Positions 26,173 to 33,724 of a stretch of DNA of 64,000 nucleotides are shown here, piece after piece; the stretch's first letter is position 1; each line of letters begins with the position of its first letter. The notes below the pieces were generated by a model. That model saw nothing but the letters and a program-made list of their open reading frames with translations, was not told the DNA's origin and did not search any database. A program made the translations under genes and the position numbers. Origin of the DNA: an uncultured Rhodoplanes sp. (GTDB lineage: Bacteria; Pseudomonadota; Alphaproteobacteria; Rhizobiales; Xanthobacteraceae); the NCBI GenBank assembly GCA_936924235.1, contig CAKZHN010000180.1, positions 3,075-67,074 on the forward strand. The letters run 5' to 3'.

Positions 26173-26667
26173 TTACGGTGCACGGCTATCGCGCATAGCA
26201 ATCAATCGGCGCGCTAAATCTAGCTTGATAATCTGTTTGAAGCGATACGAGGGTACTTCTGTACTCGACATGTCCCTTAGATTTCTGATGATTTGCAACG
26301 GCGTGATAAATAAACCCCAGGGTACACCCCACCATCCAAACAATACTGAGAAGAGTAAGTCTCTAATCTGACGTTTGCGCGAGCAATCACGACATTCGAG
26401 CTTATTTATAGACCGCCAGGACGTATAGACGAGTAACGAGTAAACGCGATGAGATGATCGAACATCAAGCACGGCATTTAGAGCGCACGTTCCACATCGG
26501 CCGCGTGACTCTTGATCTATGTATTGGGCAATCTGCCCCGGCTGCACTTGGTCAAGGATTTCTAAGACTTTGCCCCGTTCGTAGCATTGTCCGGTACAAA
26601 AGAAGTAGCTGCCAGCTTTGAGGGCTCCGAAATTATAATGTTCGCCGCAATAATCGCACGATGCCAC
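26173..26667 (-). CDS. Double zinc-ribbon protein with a membrane segment, uncharacterised
   Basis: 164 residues. Two four-cysteine sets are visible: Cys4-x2-Cys7 with Cys24-x3-Cys28, and Cys58-x2-Cys61 with Cys92-x2-Cys95, each able to bind one zinc. A hydrophobic stretch at about 104-128 (LLFSVLFGWWGVPWGLFITP) is probably a membrane helix or hairpin. The start is GTG 26667, supported by a strong GGGGAGGAGG site five to eight bases upstream. It points the same way as the PRTase-like gene, 469 bases downstream of it. Function unknown; similar short ribbon-plus-helix proteins are widespread but unassigned. Confidence 0.7.
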   Translation of the reverse strand: MASCDYCGEHYNFGALKAGSYFFCTGQCYERGKVLEILDQVQPGQIAQYIDQESRGRCGTCALNAVLDVRSSHRVYSLLVYTSWRSINKLECRDCSRKRQIRDLLFSVLFGWWGVPWGLFITPLQIIRNLRDMSSTEVPSYRFKQIIKLDLARRLIAMRDSRAP

Positions 26668-26743
26668 GTGTTCCTCCTCCCCAAAGAGGAGCTTGCCACA
26701 AGTCTCGGGCGTGCTTCAATCCAGTTGTCTAAAGGGCAGCGAG

Positions 26744-26968
26744 CTATTTGACCGCAAGTATTCCACGCAGGGCGGCGGCACCATTGGAAGGTGCAAGACG
26801 ACTGATCTCTTCATAAAATCCCGCCAACACAGTGCAATATGCGGAATATTTTTCAGGCGGGATGAGATCATCCGTCACAACAAGCTTGGCATCGGCACCG
26901 AAGCGATCTTGCAGTATGGAAAGCACCGTCCCAGTGCTGCGTCGGCAACCTTCTTGTTGAGACAACAT
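26744..26968 (-). pseudogene. Small reading frame, possible remnant of a larger gene
   Basis: 74 codons from ATG 26968. The same frame stays open for about 22 more codons upstream (HPCRGDTPEPQKFQFRLWQ and a little more) but has no start codon there before a stop. The composition looks coding. No family was recognised. It may be the C-terminal end of a gene that lost its front part when the island formed, or a genuine small protein starting at 26968. No clear ribosome site was seen. Confidence 0.35.
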
Positions 26969-27136
26969 CTGCCAAAGTCGAAATTGGAATTTTTGAGGTT
27001 CGGGGGTGTCACCCCGACATGGATGATTTAATTCACTCGATCAAAATGTGGTGCAGCGCTCTTTGCGGCTGAGCCTTCCGAGCTTTCAGAACTAGGCCAA
27101 TGGAAGGAAGGAAGAGAAGTTGACTCGCAATTGGTT

Positions 27137-28327
27137 TTAACGCTTGGAAGGTACTGGTGTAACCAGCCAAGGTATCTGTTCGTTCACAACTTGTTTCTCC
27201 AGAAATCTTCTGGTTAGTGCCAGCCCCTGCAAGGGAACAGGAAATTGCGCGCGCTTCGTCTTGAACAAGAAAAAATCGGCACCTTCCTCATATCCAGTAA
27301 TCGGACCATATTCGAATTGAGGCGATCCTACGGCGGTAAGTTGATGGTAAATGAGATGGCAGGCGGAGGAAGTTTCTTTCAGCGCCTGAGGGGAAGCCGC
27401 TAAAACCGCACAGTAGATTTTCGATGTCGGAAACCGTTCCCGAAGCAATTCGAGAATGTATCTCACAGTCCTTCCAGAAAGAGCTAGATCACCTACAACC
27501 GCAATTACTGTTGGCTGTCCAAATTGGTCAATTGGTAAATTCCATCGTATTCCACCTTCAGCATAGCCCTCGAAAAACGCGATCGGAGTTCCTGTGAGTT
27601 CTGATCGGTACGTCAGCAATCTACTTATTGCGGAGCCTCCAGCGTTACCGGCTATAATTAAATCAGGCTTGTACATTGTCACAGCATTCTGAACTCTTGC
27701 CAGGGAATCAATTATATCGGTGTAAGCTAGTCTACGGCCTTCTGGAACTAGCAAAGGATGCAAAAGGCCTTGGCTTGCTTCTGAAATAACTTTTTGCATT
27801 ACGAGCGATGACGTTCTATCAATCTTTCGGATCAATGATGCAAATTGTTGTGCGGTTACATCGCGCTGTAACGACTGGCTTGAATGATATTTTTTCCAAT
27901 CTTGCAATCGTTCAATCACATCGAACAAGTACCTACGGCGGCGCTTTATACTCTCGTCGGGTGCGCGCAGATAATAAAAAAGCGTAGCCAGAGCGTCGTC
28001 GAAATGTTTGATATCGCCTTTCAAAGAGTCGGCTGAATCTTCGATCGCTTTAACAAGCGTAATCACGTCCGCAGAGGCGTCAACCTTGGTTGCTAAAGGA
28101 GATGTTGCGAGCGCATTTTTAGAGTGAGCAATCGCTTCGGACTGCTCGCACGCACGCAGTACTTCCTCACCAAAGATCTTTGCCAGCGTGGCTTTATCTG
28201 CACCGTCTTCTAACCCTGCCGAGCAAGCCGCAACACGCGCATCGTGATCCCAATTACGGTCCGCTGCGTCTTGTTGATCAAGACTGTCACTAAGCAGGTC
28301 AATTTCGGTGCGCATCCGAGGCATCAT
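27137..28327 (-). CDS. Phosphoribosyltransferase-fold protein with helical N-terminal half
   Basis: 396 residues. The N-terminal 200 residues are helical and charged with no recognised domain. The C-terminal half reads as a type I PRTase: PDLIIAGNAGGSAISRLLTY (about 221-240) as the first strand and pyrophosphate loop, and AVVGDLALSGRTVRYILELL (276-295) as the PRPP-binding motif. In that motif the usual pair of acids is Gly-Asp and the Thr of TGxT is Ser, so catalysis may be altered. ATG 28327 forms an ATGA overlap with the stop of the GNAT-like gene. PRTase-fold proteins of this kind are known in predicted bacterial conflict systems; that role here is inference. Confidence 0.7.
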   Translation of the reverse strand: MMPRMRTEIDLLSDSLDQQDAADRNWDHDARVAACSAGLEDGADKATLAKIFGEEVLRACEQSEAIAHSKNALATSPLATKVDASADVITLVKAIEDSADSLKGDIKHFDDALATLFYYLRAPDESIKRRRRYLFDVIERLQDWKKYHSSQSLQRDVTAQQFASLIRKIDRTSSLVMQKVISEASQGLLHPLLVPEGRRLAYTDIIDSLARVQNAVTMYKPDLIIAGNAGGSAISRLLTYRSELTGTPIAFFEGYAEGGIRWNLPIDQFGQPTVIAVVGDLALSGRTVRYILELLRERFPTSKIYCAVLAASPQALKETSSACHLIYHQLTAVGSPQFEYGPITGYEEGADFFLFKTKRAQFPVPLQGLALTRRFLEKQVVNEQIPWLVTPVPSKR

Positions 28328-29220
28328 GGGACCGCCTTCAATCGCGCTTCCAGAATTTGACAGGCTCTCGCATCTGCGAAATTTAATACTCCTGGCCACC
28401 TGGTGCCAGCTAGTAATCGATCTCCCAGCTTAACGCCTTGGATTTCTTCGCGGATCTCGCTTAAGAGCCAGATCGATCGTGGCGAATCCATGGCTGTAAT
28501 CGCCGTGACCGTGTCAGCCCACTTCTCCTGCACTGCGGGATCGAGGCCAGCTAGATTCTGCAATATTTGATTCTTGCAGTTTTGCCAATCCGAAGGGGTT
28601 TTCGGGATGAACCCGAACTTTGGCCAGAGAGCACCACCCCGATCCAGGCTTGCGACCAACTCAATGCGAGTCACGCAAATTTTTTTGTAGAAGTCGACAG
28701 CTCGTTTGAGCAAATGGTCTGCGATCTTCACACCTTGTGGAATCGGATCGGCAATAAGAAGGTAATGGAAGGCATATCGGTCCGTTTTCGATATTACAAT
28801 TTTCCGACGGCCATAAATTCCACCGCCGCCGGGCTGTGCGTATATGAAATAATATTGGAACCGGCGGTTGCTTCTGACTTCTAATCGAAGAGCGGCTCCT
28901 GGGAAAACCGGTGGAAGTAGCTCGATAGCAAGATCGGAAGGGTGCCCTAGGCTAGCACTATAGTTCTTACAGTCCGCCAAAGCTTGTTCTAGCAATCTCC
29001 ATGACTGAAGTGTTCGGCTATCGATTTGACGTTCGAGCGCTCCTCTCGTTCTGGGAACAGTAACGGAAAATCCGCTCGGAATATGGAGCTCTATGTTACC
29101 AACCCAGCTGTTTCTAACGAAGGCAATTAGCCTTCCAAAACGAAGGTAAGAACACATCTGGAGGGTTGGAAACCAGTAGCGAAGATGCAGCGAAAACTTT
29201 TCTGAAGCTGAAGTAGTCAC
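28324..29220 (-). CDS. GNAT-like protein coupled to the PRTase-fold gene
   Basis: 298 residues; no confident family. Residues 150-206 resemble a GNAT core: FHYLLIADPIPQGVKIADHL as strand, degenerate acyl-CoA loop and helix, then RIELVASLDRGGALWPKFGF, where a strand runs into the G-A-x-W-x-x-x-G-F motif common in GNATs. The tail LLAGTRWPGVLNFADARACQ also looks like the end of some GNAT-type effectors. The start is GTG 29220 with a weak ribosome site, so it is uncertain. Stop and start overlap as ATGA with the next gene, indicating fixed-ratio expression. This is the first gene of the island operon. Confidence 0.6.
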   Translation of the reverse strand: MTTSASEKFSLHLRYWFPTLQMCSYLRFGRLIAFVRNSWVGNIELHIPSGFSVTVPRTRGALERQIDSRTLQSWRLLEQALADCKNYSASLGHPSDLAIELLPPVFPGAALRLEVRSNRRFQYYFIYAQPGGGGIYGRRKIVISKTDRYAFHYLLIADPIPQGVKIADHLLKRAVDFYKKICVTRIELVASLDRGGALWPKFGFIPKTPSDWQNCKNQILQNLAGLDPAVQEKWADTVTAITAMDSPRSIWLLSEIREEIQGVKLGDRLLAGTRWPGVLNFADARACQILEARLKAVP

Positions 29221-29324
29221 GACGGTTTACCGAGAAGAATTCGTACGTGTCGCTTTGGATGGGGGAAAACGGACTACATTCGACCATCGGTTGATCCTGA
29301 CTTCAAGCATTTCGTTGGCAAAAA

Positions 29325-29373
29325 TGGCCTAGTTTTACAGCCATCACTATACCCCCCGCTTGCGGGGAGAGGT
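29325..29373 (-). repeat. Right terminal inverted repeat of the island
   Basis: Reverse complement reads ACCTCTCCCCGC, hairpin, TATAGTGAT, eight variable bases, AAACTAGGCCA, matching the left end in inverted orientation. It partly overlaps the large palindrome at 29352-29463. TATAGT on the minus strand could also serve as a -10 element reading into the island operon. Confidence 0.7.
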
Positions 29374-29463
29374 CGGATCGCGAAAGCGATCCGGGTGAGG
29401 GGGTACAGCTCTCGATAAAATTGTACCCCTCACCCCGACCCTCTCCCCGCAAGCGGGGAGAGG
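29352..29463. repeat. Large GC-rich palindromic element
   Basis: Outer arms GCTTGCGGGGAGAGG and CCTCTCCCCGCAAGC pair across about 100 bases. Inner arms GTGAGGGGGTAC and GTACCCCTCAC flank an AT-richer loop near 29406-29421. A separate small hairpin, GGATCGC-GAAA-GCGATCC, sits in the left arm. It has the same design as the element at 4786-4918 but a different sequence. It lies after the island and before the end of the dehydrogenase gene. Confidence 0.8.
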
Positions 29464-29505
29464 GAGCGCACCGCGGCTGCTGCGGCACCTTCAATCCAAA
29501 AACGG

Positions 29506-30639
29506 CTACACGGCCCGCGTCGGATCGACGATGAAGTTCGTGAAGCCGCCGTTGCGGTGGCTGAGCGCCGCCATCGCGTCATTCACCTGCGACAGCGGGA
29601 AGACGCGATGCTCGAGCGGCGACACGTCGAGCGTGCCGGCCGCGACCATCGCGGCCATGTCCTCGCCCTCGCCGGTGGTGAACCAGACCGAGCCCTGCAG
29701 GCCGATCCGGTTGGTCATCAGCCAGAACGCATTCAGCGGCAGCGTCTCCATCACGGCGCCGACGGTGGCGGCGCGGCCGCCGCGGCGCAGGCCGAACAGC
29801 GGCCGCATGAAAGCTGCGGCGTTGGCGCCCGGCGGCAGGCAGTCGAGCGAGCTGTCGATGCCGTAGCCGTCAGTTTTCGACCTGGCCCAGGCCACGAACG
29901 GATCGGCCGGGCCGACCGGCACGCTCTCGTCGACCGCGTAGACCTCGATGCGCTGCGGCGACAGCGCCTTGACGCGATCGAGCAGCGCCTTGTTGCGGCC
30001 GATGCCGAGAATCCGCGTGGCGCCCATGGCGAGCGCCAGCATGACGGCATTGAGCCCCAGCATGCCGCTGATGCCGTTCACCAGGAACGTCTGCCCGGGA
30101 CCGACACCGAGCTTCTTCATGGCCGCGTAGGCGGTGCCGAGATAGCCGAAGCGCGCCGCCGCCTCGTAGGTCACGTTATCCGGGAGCTTCACCAGGGCGT
30201 CCTCGGGCGCGGTGATGAACTGGCTCAAGCCCCCGTAGGGGTAGGCCTTCATGATGTCCTGCGAGCGGCCGAAATAGCCCTGGAACGTGAAGTTGGGGCA
30301 GTCGAGCGATTGGCCGCTGCGGCACATCCGGCACGAGCCGCACTTGCGCGCCGGGTTGACGTAGACGCGGTCGCCGGGCTTCACGGTGCGCACCTGATCG
30401 CCCGTTTTCGCGATGACGCCGACCGGATCGAGGCCGAAGATCGCGGGCAGCGGCGGCATCGCCTTCGGATCGGGCGCGCTGCCGAAGAAGTTGGACACGA
30501 CCCGCGCAAGGTTGGGCACGATGCCGCAGGCCTTCACCTCGACCAGCACGTCGGTCGAGCGCGGCTCGGGGATGGGAATCCGGTCGAGCCGCATCGGCTC
30601 GCCATACTTGTGGACGCGCGCCGCGATCATCGTGGTCAT
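29506..30639 (-). CDS. Zinc-type alcohol dehydrogenase-like protein (MDR family), catalytic zinc site altered
   Basis: 377 residues of the medium-chain dehydrogenase/reductase fold. The structural zinc lobe is complete: CGSCRMCRSGQSLDC. The nucleotide-binding part is FLVNGISGMLGLNAVMLALA. The catalytic site departs from the norm: the first Cys is kept (KACGI) but the following His/Thr are absent, and the usual GHE motif reads GLDPVG, so the catalytic His is missing. It probably still binds NAD(P)H but may not use catalytic zinc. It begins 12 bases after the TAXI receptor gene on the same strand. Confidence 0.85.
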   Translation of the reverse strand: MTTMIAARVHKYGEPMRLDRIPIPEPRSTDVLVEVKACGIVPNLARVVSNFFGSAPDPKAMPPLPAIFGLDPVGVIAKTGDQVRTVKPGDRVYVNPARKCGSCRMCRSGQSLDCPNFTFQGYFGRSQDIMKAYPYGGLSQFITAPEDALVKLPDNVTYEAAARFGYLGTAYAAMKKLGVGPGQTFLVNGISGMLGLNAVMLALAMGATRILGIGRNKALLDRVKALSPQRIEVYAVDESVPVGPADPFVAWARSKTDGYGIDSSLDCLPPGANAAAFMRPLFGLRRGGRAATVGAVMETLPLNAFWLMTNRIGLQGSVWFTTGEGEDMAAMVAAGTLDVSPLEHRVFPLSQVNDAMAALSHRNGGFTNFIVDPTRAV

Positions 30640-30651
30640 GGCTGATCTTTT

Positions 30652-31629
30652 CTACTTGATCTCGACCGGCTGCATCTTGTGGTCGGCGAAGTACTTGAGC
30701 GCGCCGGGGTGATAGGGGATGTCGAACTTCTTGTAGAGTGCGGCGGGATTGAACGAAGCGAGATGCGGCGCGATCGCGACCAGGTCCGGCTTGTTGGCCG
30801 AAAGCGTCTCGATGATCTTGGCGACCACCTCATCCTTGGTCTTGGCATTTGTGAACAGCATGTAGTCGATGGTGTAGACGTTGATCGGCTGCGTCACGCC
30901 GACGAACAGCGGCGCCGGATTGGTCGGCGTCAGATAGCCGTAGGGAAACAGCTTGCGGCTCGCCGCCATGTGCTCCGGCGTGGCGGTGGCGTCGAGCGCG
31001 CGGATGCCGCCGACGCTGGCGTCGGCCTCGCGCACCTTGGGCGCGCCGAAGCCGAAATAGAGCGCGTCGATGGCGCCGGCGATGAAGTCGTCGGCGCCGC
31101 GCATTACGTTCGGCACCAGCACCGGCGTGACGTCCTTGGCGGTGAGCCCGCCGAGCGCGAGCTGCGCCTGGACCAGCATGTCGACGGTGCGCATCGCCGA
31201 ATAGCTGAGCGCGATGCGCTTGCCCTTCATGTCGGCGTTGGTCTGCATCGTGGTGTCCCGGCGGACGAAGAACGATGCCCACAGTGGATGAATGACGCCG
31301 ATCAGCCGCAGGTCGCTCTGCCGGTTCGGGCCCTCGGCCTGCGCCTGCACCTCGGCGAGGTTGGCGATGCCGAGATCGATCTCGCCGCGCGCCACCATCG
31401 GGATCAGGACGGTCTCGCCGGCCGTGGTCTGGACCAGCGTGTTGAGCCCGCCTTTTTCCTTCAGCACCTTGGCGATGGCAGTGCCGGTGGTGTGCGCCAG
31501 CGTGCCGGGCTGCATGGTGGCGAGACCGTAGGTCTGCGCGCTTGCCGGGGCGGCGGCGAGAAAAGCTGCGGCGACGGCGGCAATGGCCGCGCCAGCACAA
31601 CGGATGTTGCCCCTGAATCCGGGTGTCAT
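30652..31629 (-). CDS. TAXI-family TRAP transporter solute receptor
   Basis: 325 residues with a signal peptide (RCAGAAIAAVAAAFLAAAPA, SAQ). The family pattern follows: YGLATMQPGTLAHTTGTAIA, then LVQTTAGETVLIPMVARGEI and DLGIANLAEVQ. A later IDALYFGFGAPKVREAD region is the second lobe. ATG 31629 follows GGGAGG. TAXI receptors work with a fused TRAP membrane protein, but none is encoded here. Its place between UbiD and the dehydrogenase suggests that it brings in the substrate of that pathway. Confidence 0.88.
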   Translation of the reverse strand: MTPGFRGNIRCAGAAIAAVAAAFLAAAPASAQTYGLATMQPGTLAHTTGTAIAKVLKEKGGLNTLVQTTAGETVLIPMVARGEIDLGIANLAEVQAQAEGPNRQSDLRLIGVIHPLWASFFVRRDTTMQTNADMKGKRIALSYSAMRTVDMLVQAQLALGGLTAKDVTPVLVPNVMRGADDFIAGAIDALYFGFGAPKVREADASVGGIRALDATATPEHMAASRKLFPYGYLTPTNPAPLFVGVTQPINVYTIDYMLFTNAKTKDEVVAKIIETLSANKPDLVAIAPHLASFNPAALYKKFDIPYHPGALKYFADHKMQPVEIK

Positions 31630-31774
31630 TGTCGCCTCCCTCAACCGCAATGGCCCGGTTGCACCCGGTGCTTGAGGCGAAGCGTAGCGGCTTGCTGGGC
31701 GTCCCGGAAGCCCGACATGTTTGAGGCCGGTTGGGTCTCAACCGGCCTCGTCAATTGCCCGAAGTTGGAGAACG

Positions 31775-33304
31775 CTAGCCGCCGTTCGGCTTCTTCAACC
31801 CGAACTCGCCCCAGCGCTTCATCGTGGCGTCGATGTCGGTCTGCTCCGGCCAGACCTTCGGCGGAAACCGTGCGCCGCCGAGCTCCGGATCGGGGTCGTA
31901 GTCGAGGTTCATGGTGGCGTCGATCAGCAGGCGATTCCACTTGCCGGTGCCGAACAGCGCCGGATTGCGGTCGCGCTTCCTGGTGGACGGATCAAGTCCT
32001 GCGCCGAAGGTCGACGGCATGATGATGACGTCGTCCTCGCCGGCGTTGACGCGCTGGGCGATGGCCCAGTCGACCGCCGCGTAGTCGTGGATGTCGATGT
32101 CATCGTCCACGACTGTGATGTGCTTGTAGCGCACATGCGCGGCCGACGAGCCCCAGATCGCGTTGGCGGCCTGCTTGGCCTGGTTGCGATAGGACGACTT
32201 CATGCGGATGAGGAGATTGATGCCGGTCTGCACCGGCGGGCACCACACGTCGGTGACGCCCGGCACGCCGGCGCGGTCGAGCACGTTCCACGCGGTCGAG
32301 GCGCGCATGATCGACGAGCAGATGCCATTCTCCGAATAGGAGCCGGGCAGCGAGCCCTCGACCGTGCCGCGCAGGATCGGATTGTTGCGGTGGGTGATGG
32401 CGGTGACGCGGATGGTCGGCTTGGGGCTCTTGTCGCCAGCCACGTAGCCGGTGAACTCCGCGAACGGGCCTTCCATGTCCCAGTTCTTGGGATCGAGCTG
32501 CAGGTAGCCCTCGATCACGATCTCGGAGGTCGCGGGCACGTAGAGATCGACGGTTTCGCATTTCACCAGGTCGACCGGCTCGCCGCGGATCGCGCCCATC
32601 ACGTCGTACTCGCAGACGCCCTTCGGCACCGGCGATCCGCCCGTGAAGGCCAGCGACGGCTCCCAGCCGATTGCGACTGCAATCGGCATCTCCGAGCTGC
32701 CGCCGTTCTGCCAGGCGGTGACGTGATGGCCGATGTGCTGGGCACGCCACATCAGGATCGGGATGCGGTCCTTCGCGGACACCATGCCGCGATAGATTCC
32801 GATGTTCATCGTGCCGGTCGTCGGGTCCTTGGTGACCACGCCGCCATAGGTCAGGACGTAGCGGCCGCCGTCGACCCGATTCCAATGCGGCACCGGGAAA
32901 TCATAGAGATTGATGTCCTTGCCGGTGACGATGTTCTCTTTGCACGGACCGTCCTTGACGATGCGCGGCGGGATCTTGTCCTCGAGGATGGTGCGGCCGA
33001 TCTTCACGATCTCGCGCGGATGCGTGTCGGGCTCCAGGCCGAGCAGCATGGCGACACGGCGATAGCTGCCGATGCTGCCGACGAACACCTGGCCGCAGCG
33101 CGTGGTGTTCTTGTTGTAGTCCTTGATGTTCTTGAACAGCAGTGCCGGCCCGGTGCCCGGCCCCTGCGCCATGCGGGTCACGGTGCCGAGCTCGACGTTC
33201 CAGTCGACCTCGGCGTCGATCTCGCGGATCTCGCCGGCGGCCTTCAGCGCCTTCATCCAGTTGCGCATATCGCCGAAGGCGACGGGTTTGCGTTGCACGC
33301 TCAT
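31775..33304 (-). CDS. UbiD-family prenylated-FMN decarboxylase
   Basis: 509 residues, normal family length. The active-site residues can be read: NIGIYRG (167-173) with Arg172, and EGPFAEF (278-284) with Glu278 and Glu283, at nearly the same positions as the Arg-Glu-Glu set of fungal Fdc1. These enzymes decarboxylate or carboxylate aromatic or unsaturated acids using prenyl-FMN. No UbiX flavin prenyltransferase is in the window, so the cofactor must come from elsewhere. ATG 33304 has GGAG at good spacing. Neighbours include a flavoprotein/ferredoxin pair and a Mo hydroxylase. Confidence 0.93.
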   Translation of the reverse strand: MSVQRKPVAFGDMRNWMKALKAAGEIREIDAEVDWNVELGTVTRMAQGPGTGPALLFKNIKDYNKNTTRCGQVFVGSIGSYRRVAMLLGLEPDTHPREIVKIGRTILEDKIPPRIVKDGPCKENIVTGKDINLYDFPVPHWNRVDGGRYVLTYGGVVTKDPTTGTMNIGIYRGMVSAKDRIPILMWRAQHIGHHVTAWQNGGSSEMPIAVAIGWEPSLAFTGGSPVPKGVCEYDVMGAIRGEPVDLVKCETVDLYVPATSEIVIEGYLQLDPKNWDMEGPFAEFTGYVAGDKSPKPTIRVTAITHRNNPILRGTVEGSLPGSYSENGICSSIMRASTAWNVLDRAGVPGVTDVWCPPVQTGINLLIRMKSSYRNQAKQAANAIWGSSAAHVRYKHITVVDDDIDIHDYAAVDWAIAQRVNAGEDDVIIMPSTFGAGLDPSTRKRDRNPALFGTGKWNRLLIDATMNLDYDPDPELGGARFPPKVWPEQTDIDATMKRWGEFGLKKPNGG

Positions 33305-33366
33305 TGTGGTTCTCCGGTCGGTATTCTTTATCCCTTCCATTGGCCGGAAGGGTTTGAGGCGGGATT

Positions 33367-33714
33367 TTAGCGTTTTGCGGCGACGGCGAAACGCTCGGCG
33401 GGCGGCGCAATCTCGGTGACGAGGTCGCGCACGAGGGGTTTGTTGGACAGCGGCGTCAATGTCATTTCGCGCGGCTCGAGCCGCGCCGTGCAGGCATAGA
33501 CGGTCTCGCCGTCGAGCTCCAACATGCATTCCTTGCAGGCATTGGCGTTGATGCAGGAGAAGCGGATGGCGAGCGACGGGTCCTTGTTGACCCGGATCCA
33601 GCGCAGCCCATCGAGCACCGACTGGCCGCGCTCGAACGGCACCTGATGGGTTTCCCAGTGGCCGTTGGCCTTGTCGAGGCCGCGCCAGATTTTCAGGGTT
33701 GCAGTGTCGCTCAT
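33367..33714 (-). CDS. Small 2Fe-2S ferredoxin-domain protein (SdhB/FrdB N-terminal type)
   Basis: 115 residues, only the plant-type ferredoxin half of a succinate dehydrogenase iron-sulfur subunit. Cluster cysteines are in FSCINANACKECMLELDG and the later VYACTAR. Spacing is C-x5-C-x2-C-x11-C, one residue longer between the first two Cys than the usual C-x4-C of SdhB. There is no C-terminal 4Fe-4S/3Fe-4S domain. The gene starts 10 bases after the flavoprotein stop, so the two should form one redox unit. Confidence 0.8.
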   Translation of the reverse strand: MSDTATLKIWRGLDKANGHWETHQVPFERGQSVLDGLRWIRVNKDPSLAIRFSCINANACKECMLELDGETVYACTARLEPREMTLTPLSNKPLVRDLVTEIAPPAERFAVAAKR

Positions 33715-33724
33715 TGGGCGGCGC

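Larger units (their letters stand above)
25950..29373. mobile_element. AT-rich accessory island bounded by inverted repeats
   Basis: Between about 26,040 and 29,320 the sequence is visibly richer in A+T than either flank, with A/T-ending codons and GTG starts. It holds three minus-strand genes and one possible remnant. Both ends carry copies of the same roughly 50-base sequence facing inward, like transposon termini. No transposase, integrase, tRNA or obvious target duplication is present, so this may be a non-autonomous or decayed element, or cargo inserted at a repeat. Confidence 0.6.

Noticed and set aside
26693..27031. A 112-codon plus-strand frame in the island
   Set aside because: The opposite strand of the same stretch looks more like coding sequence, and no ribosome site or fold was seen.
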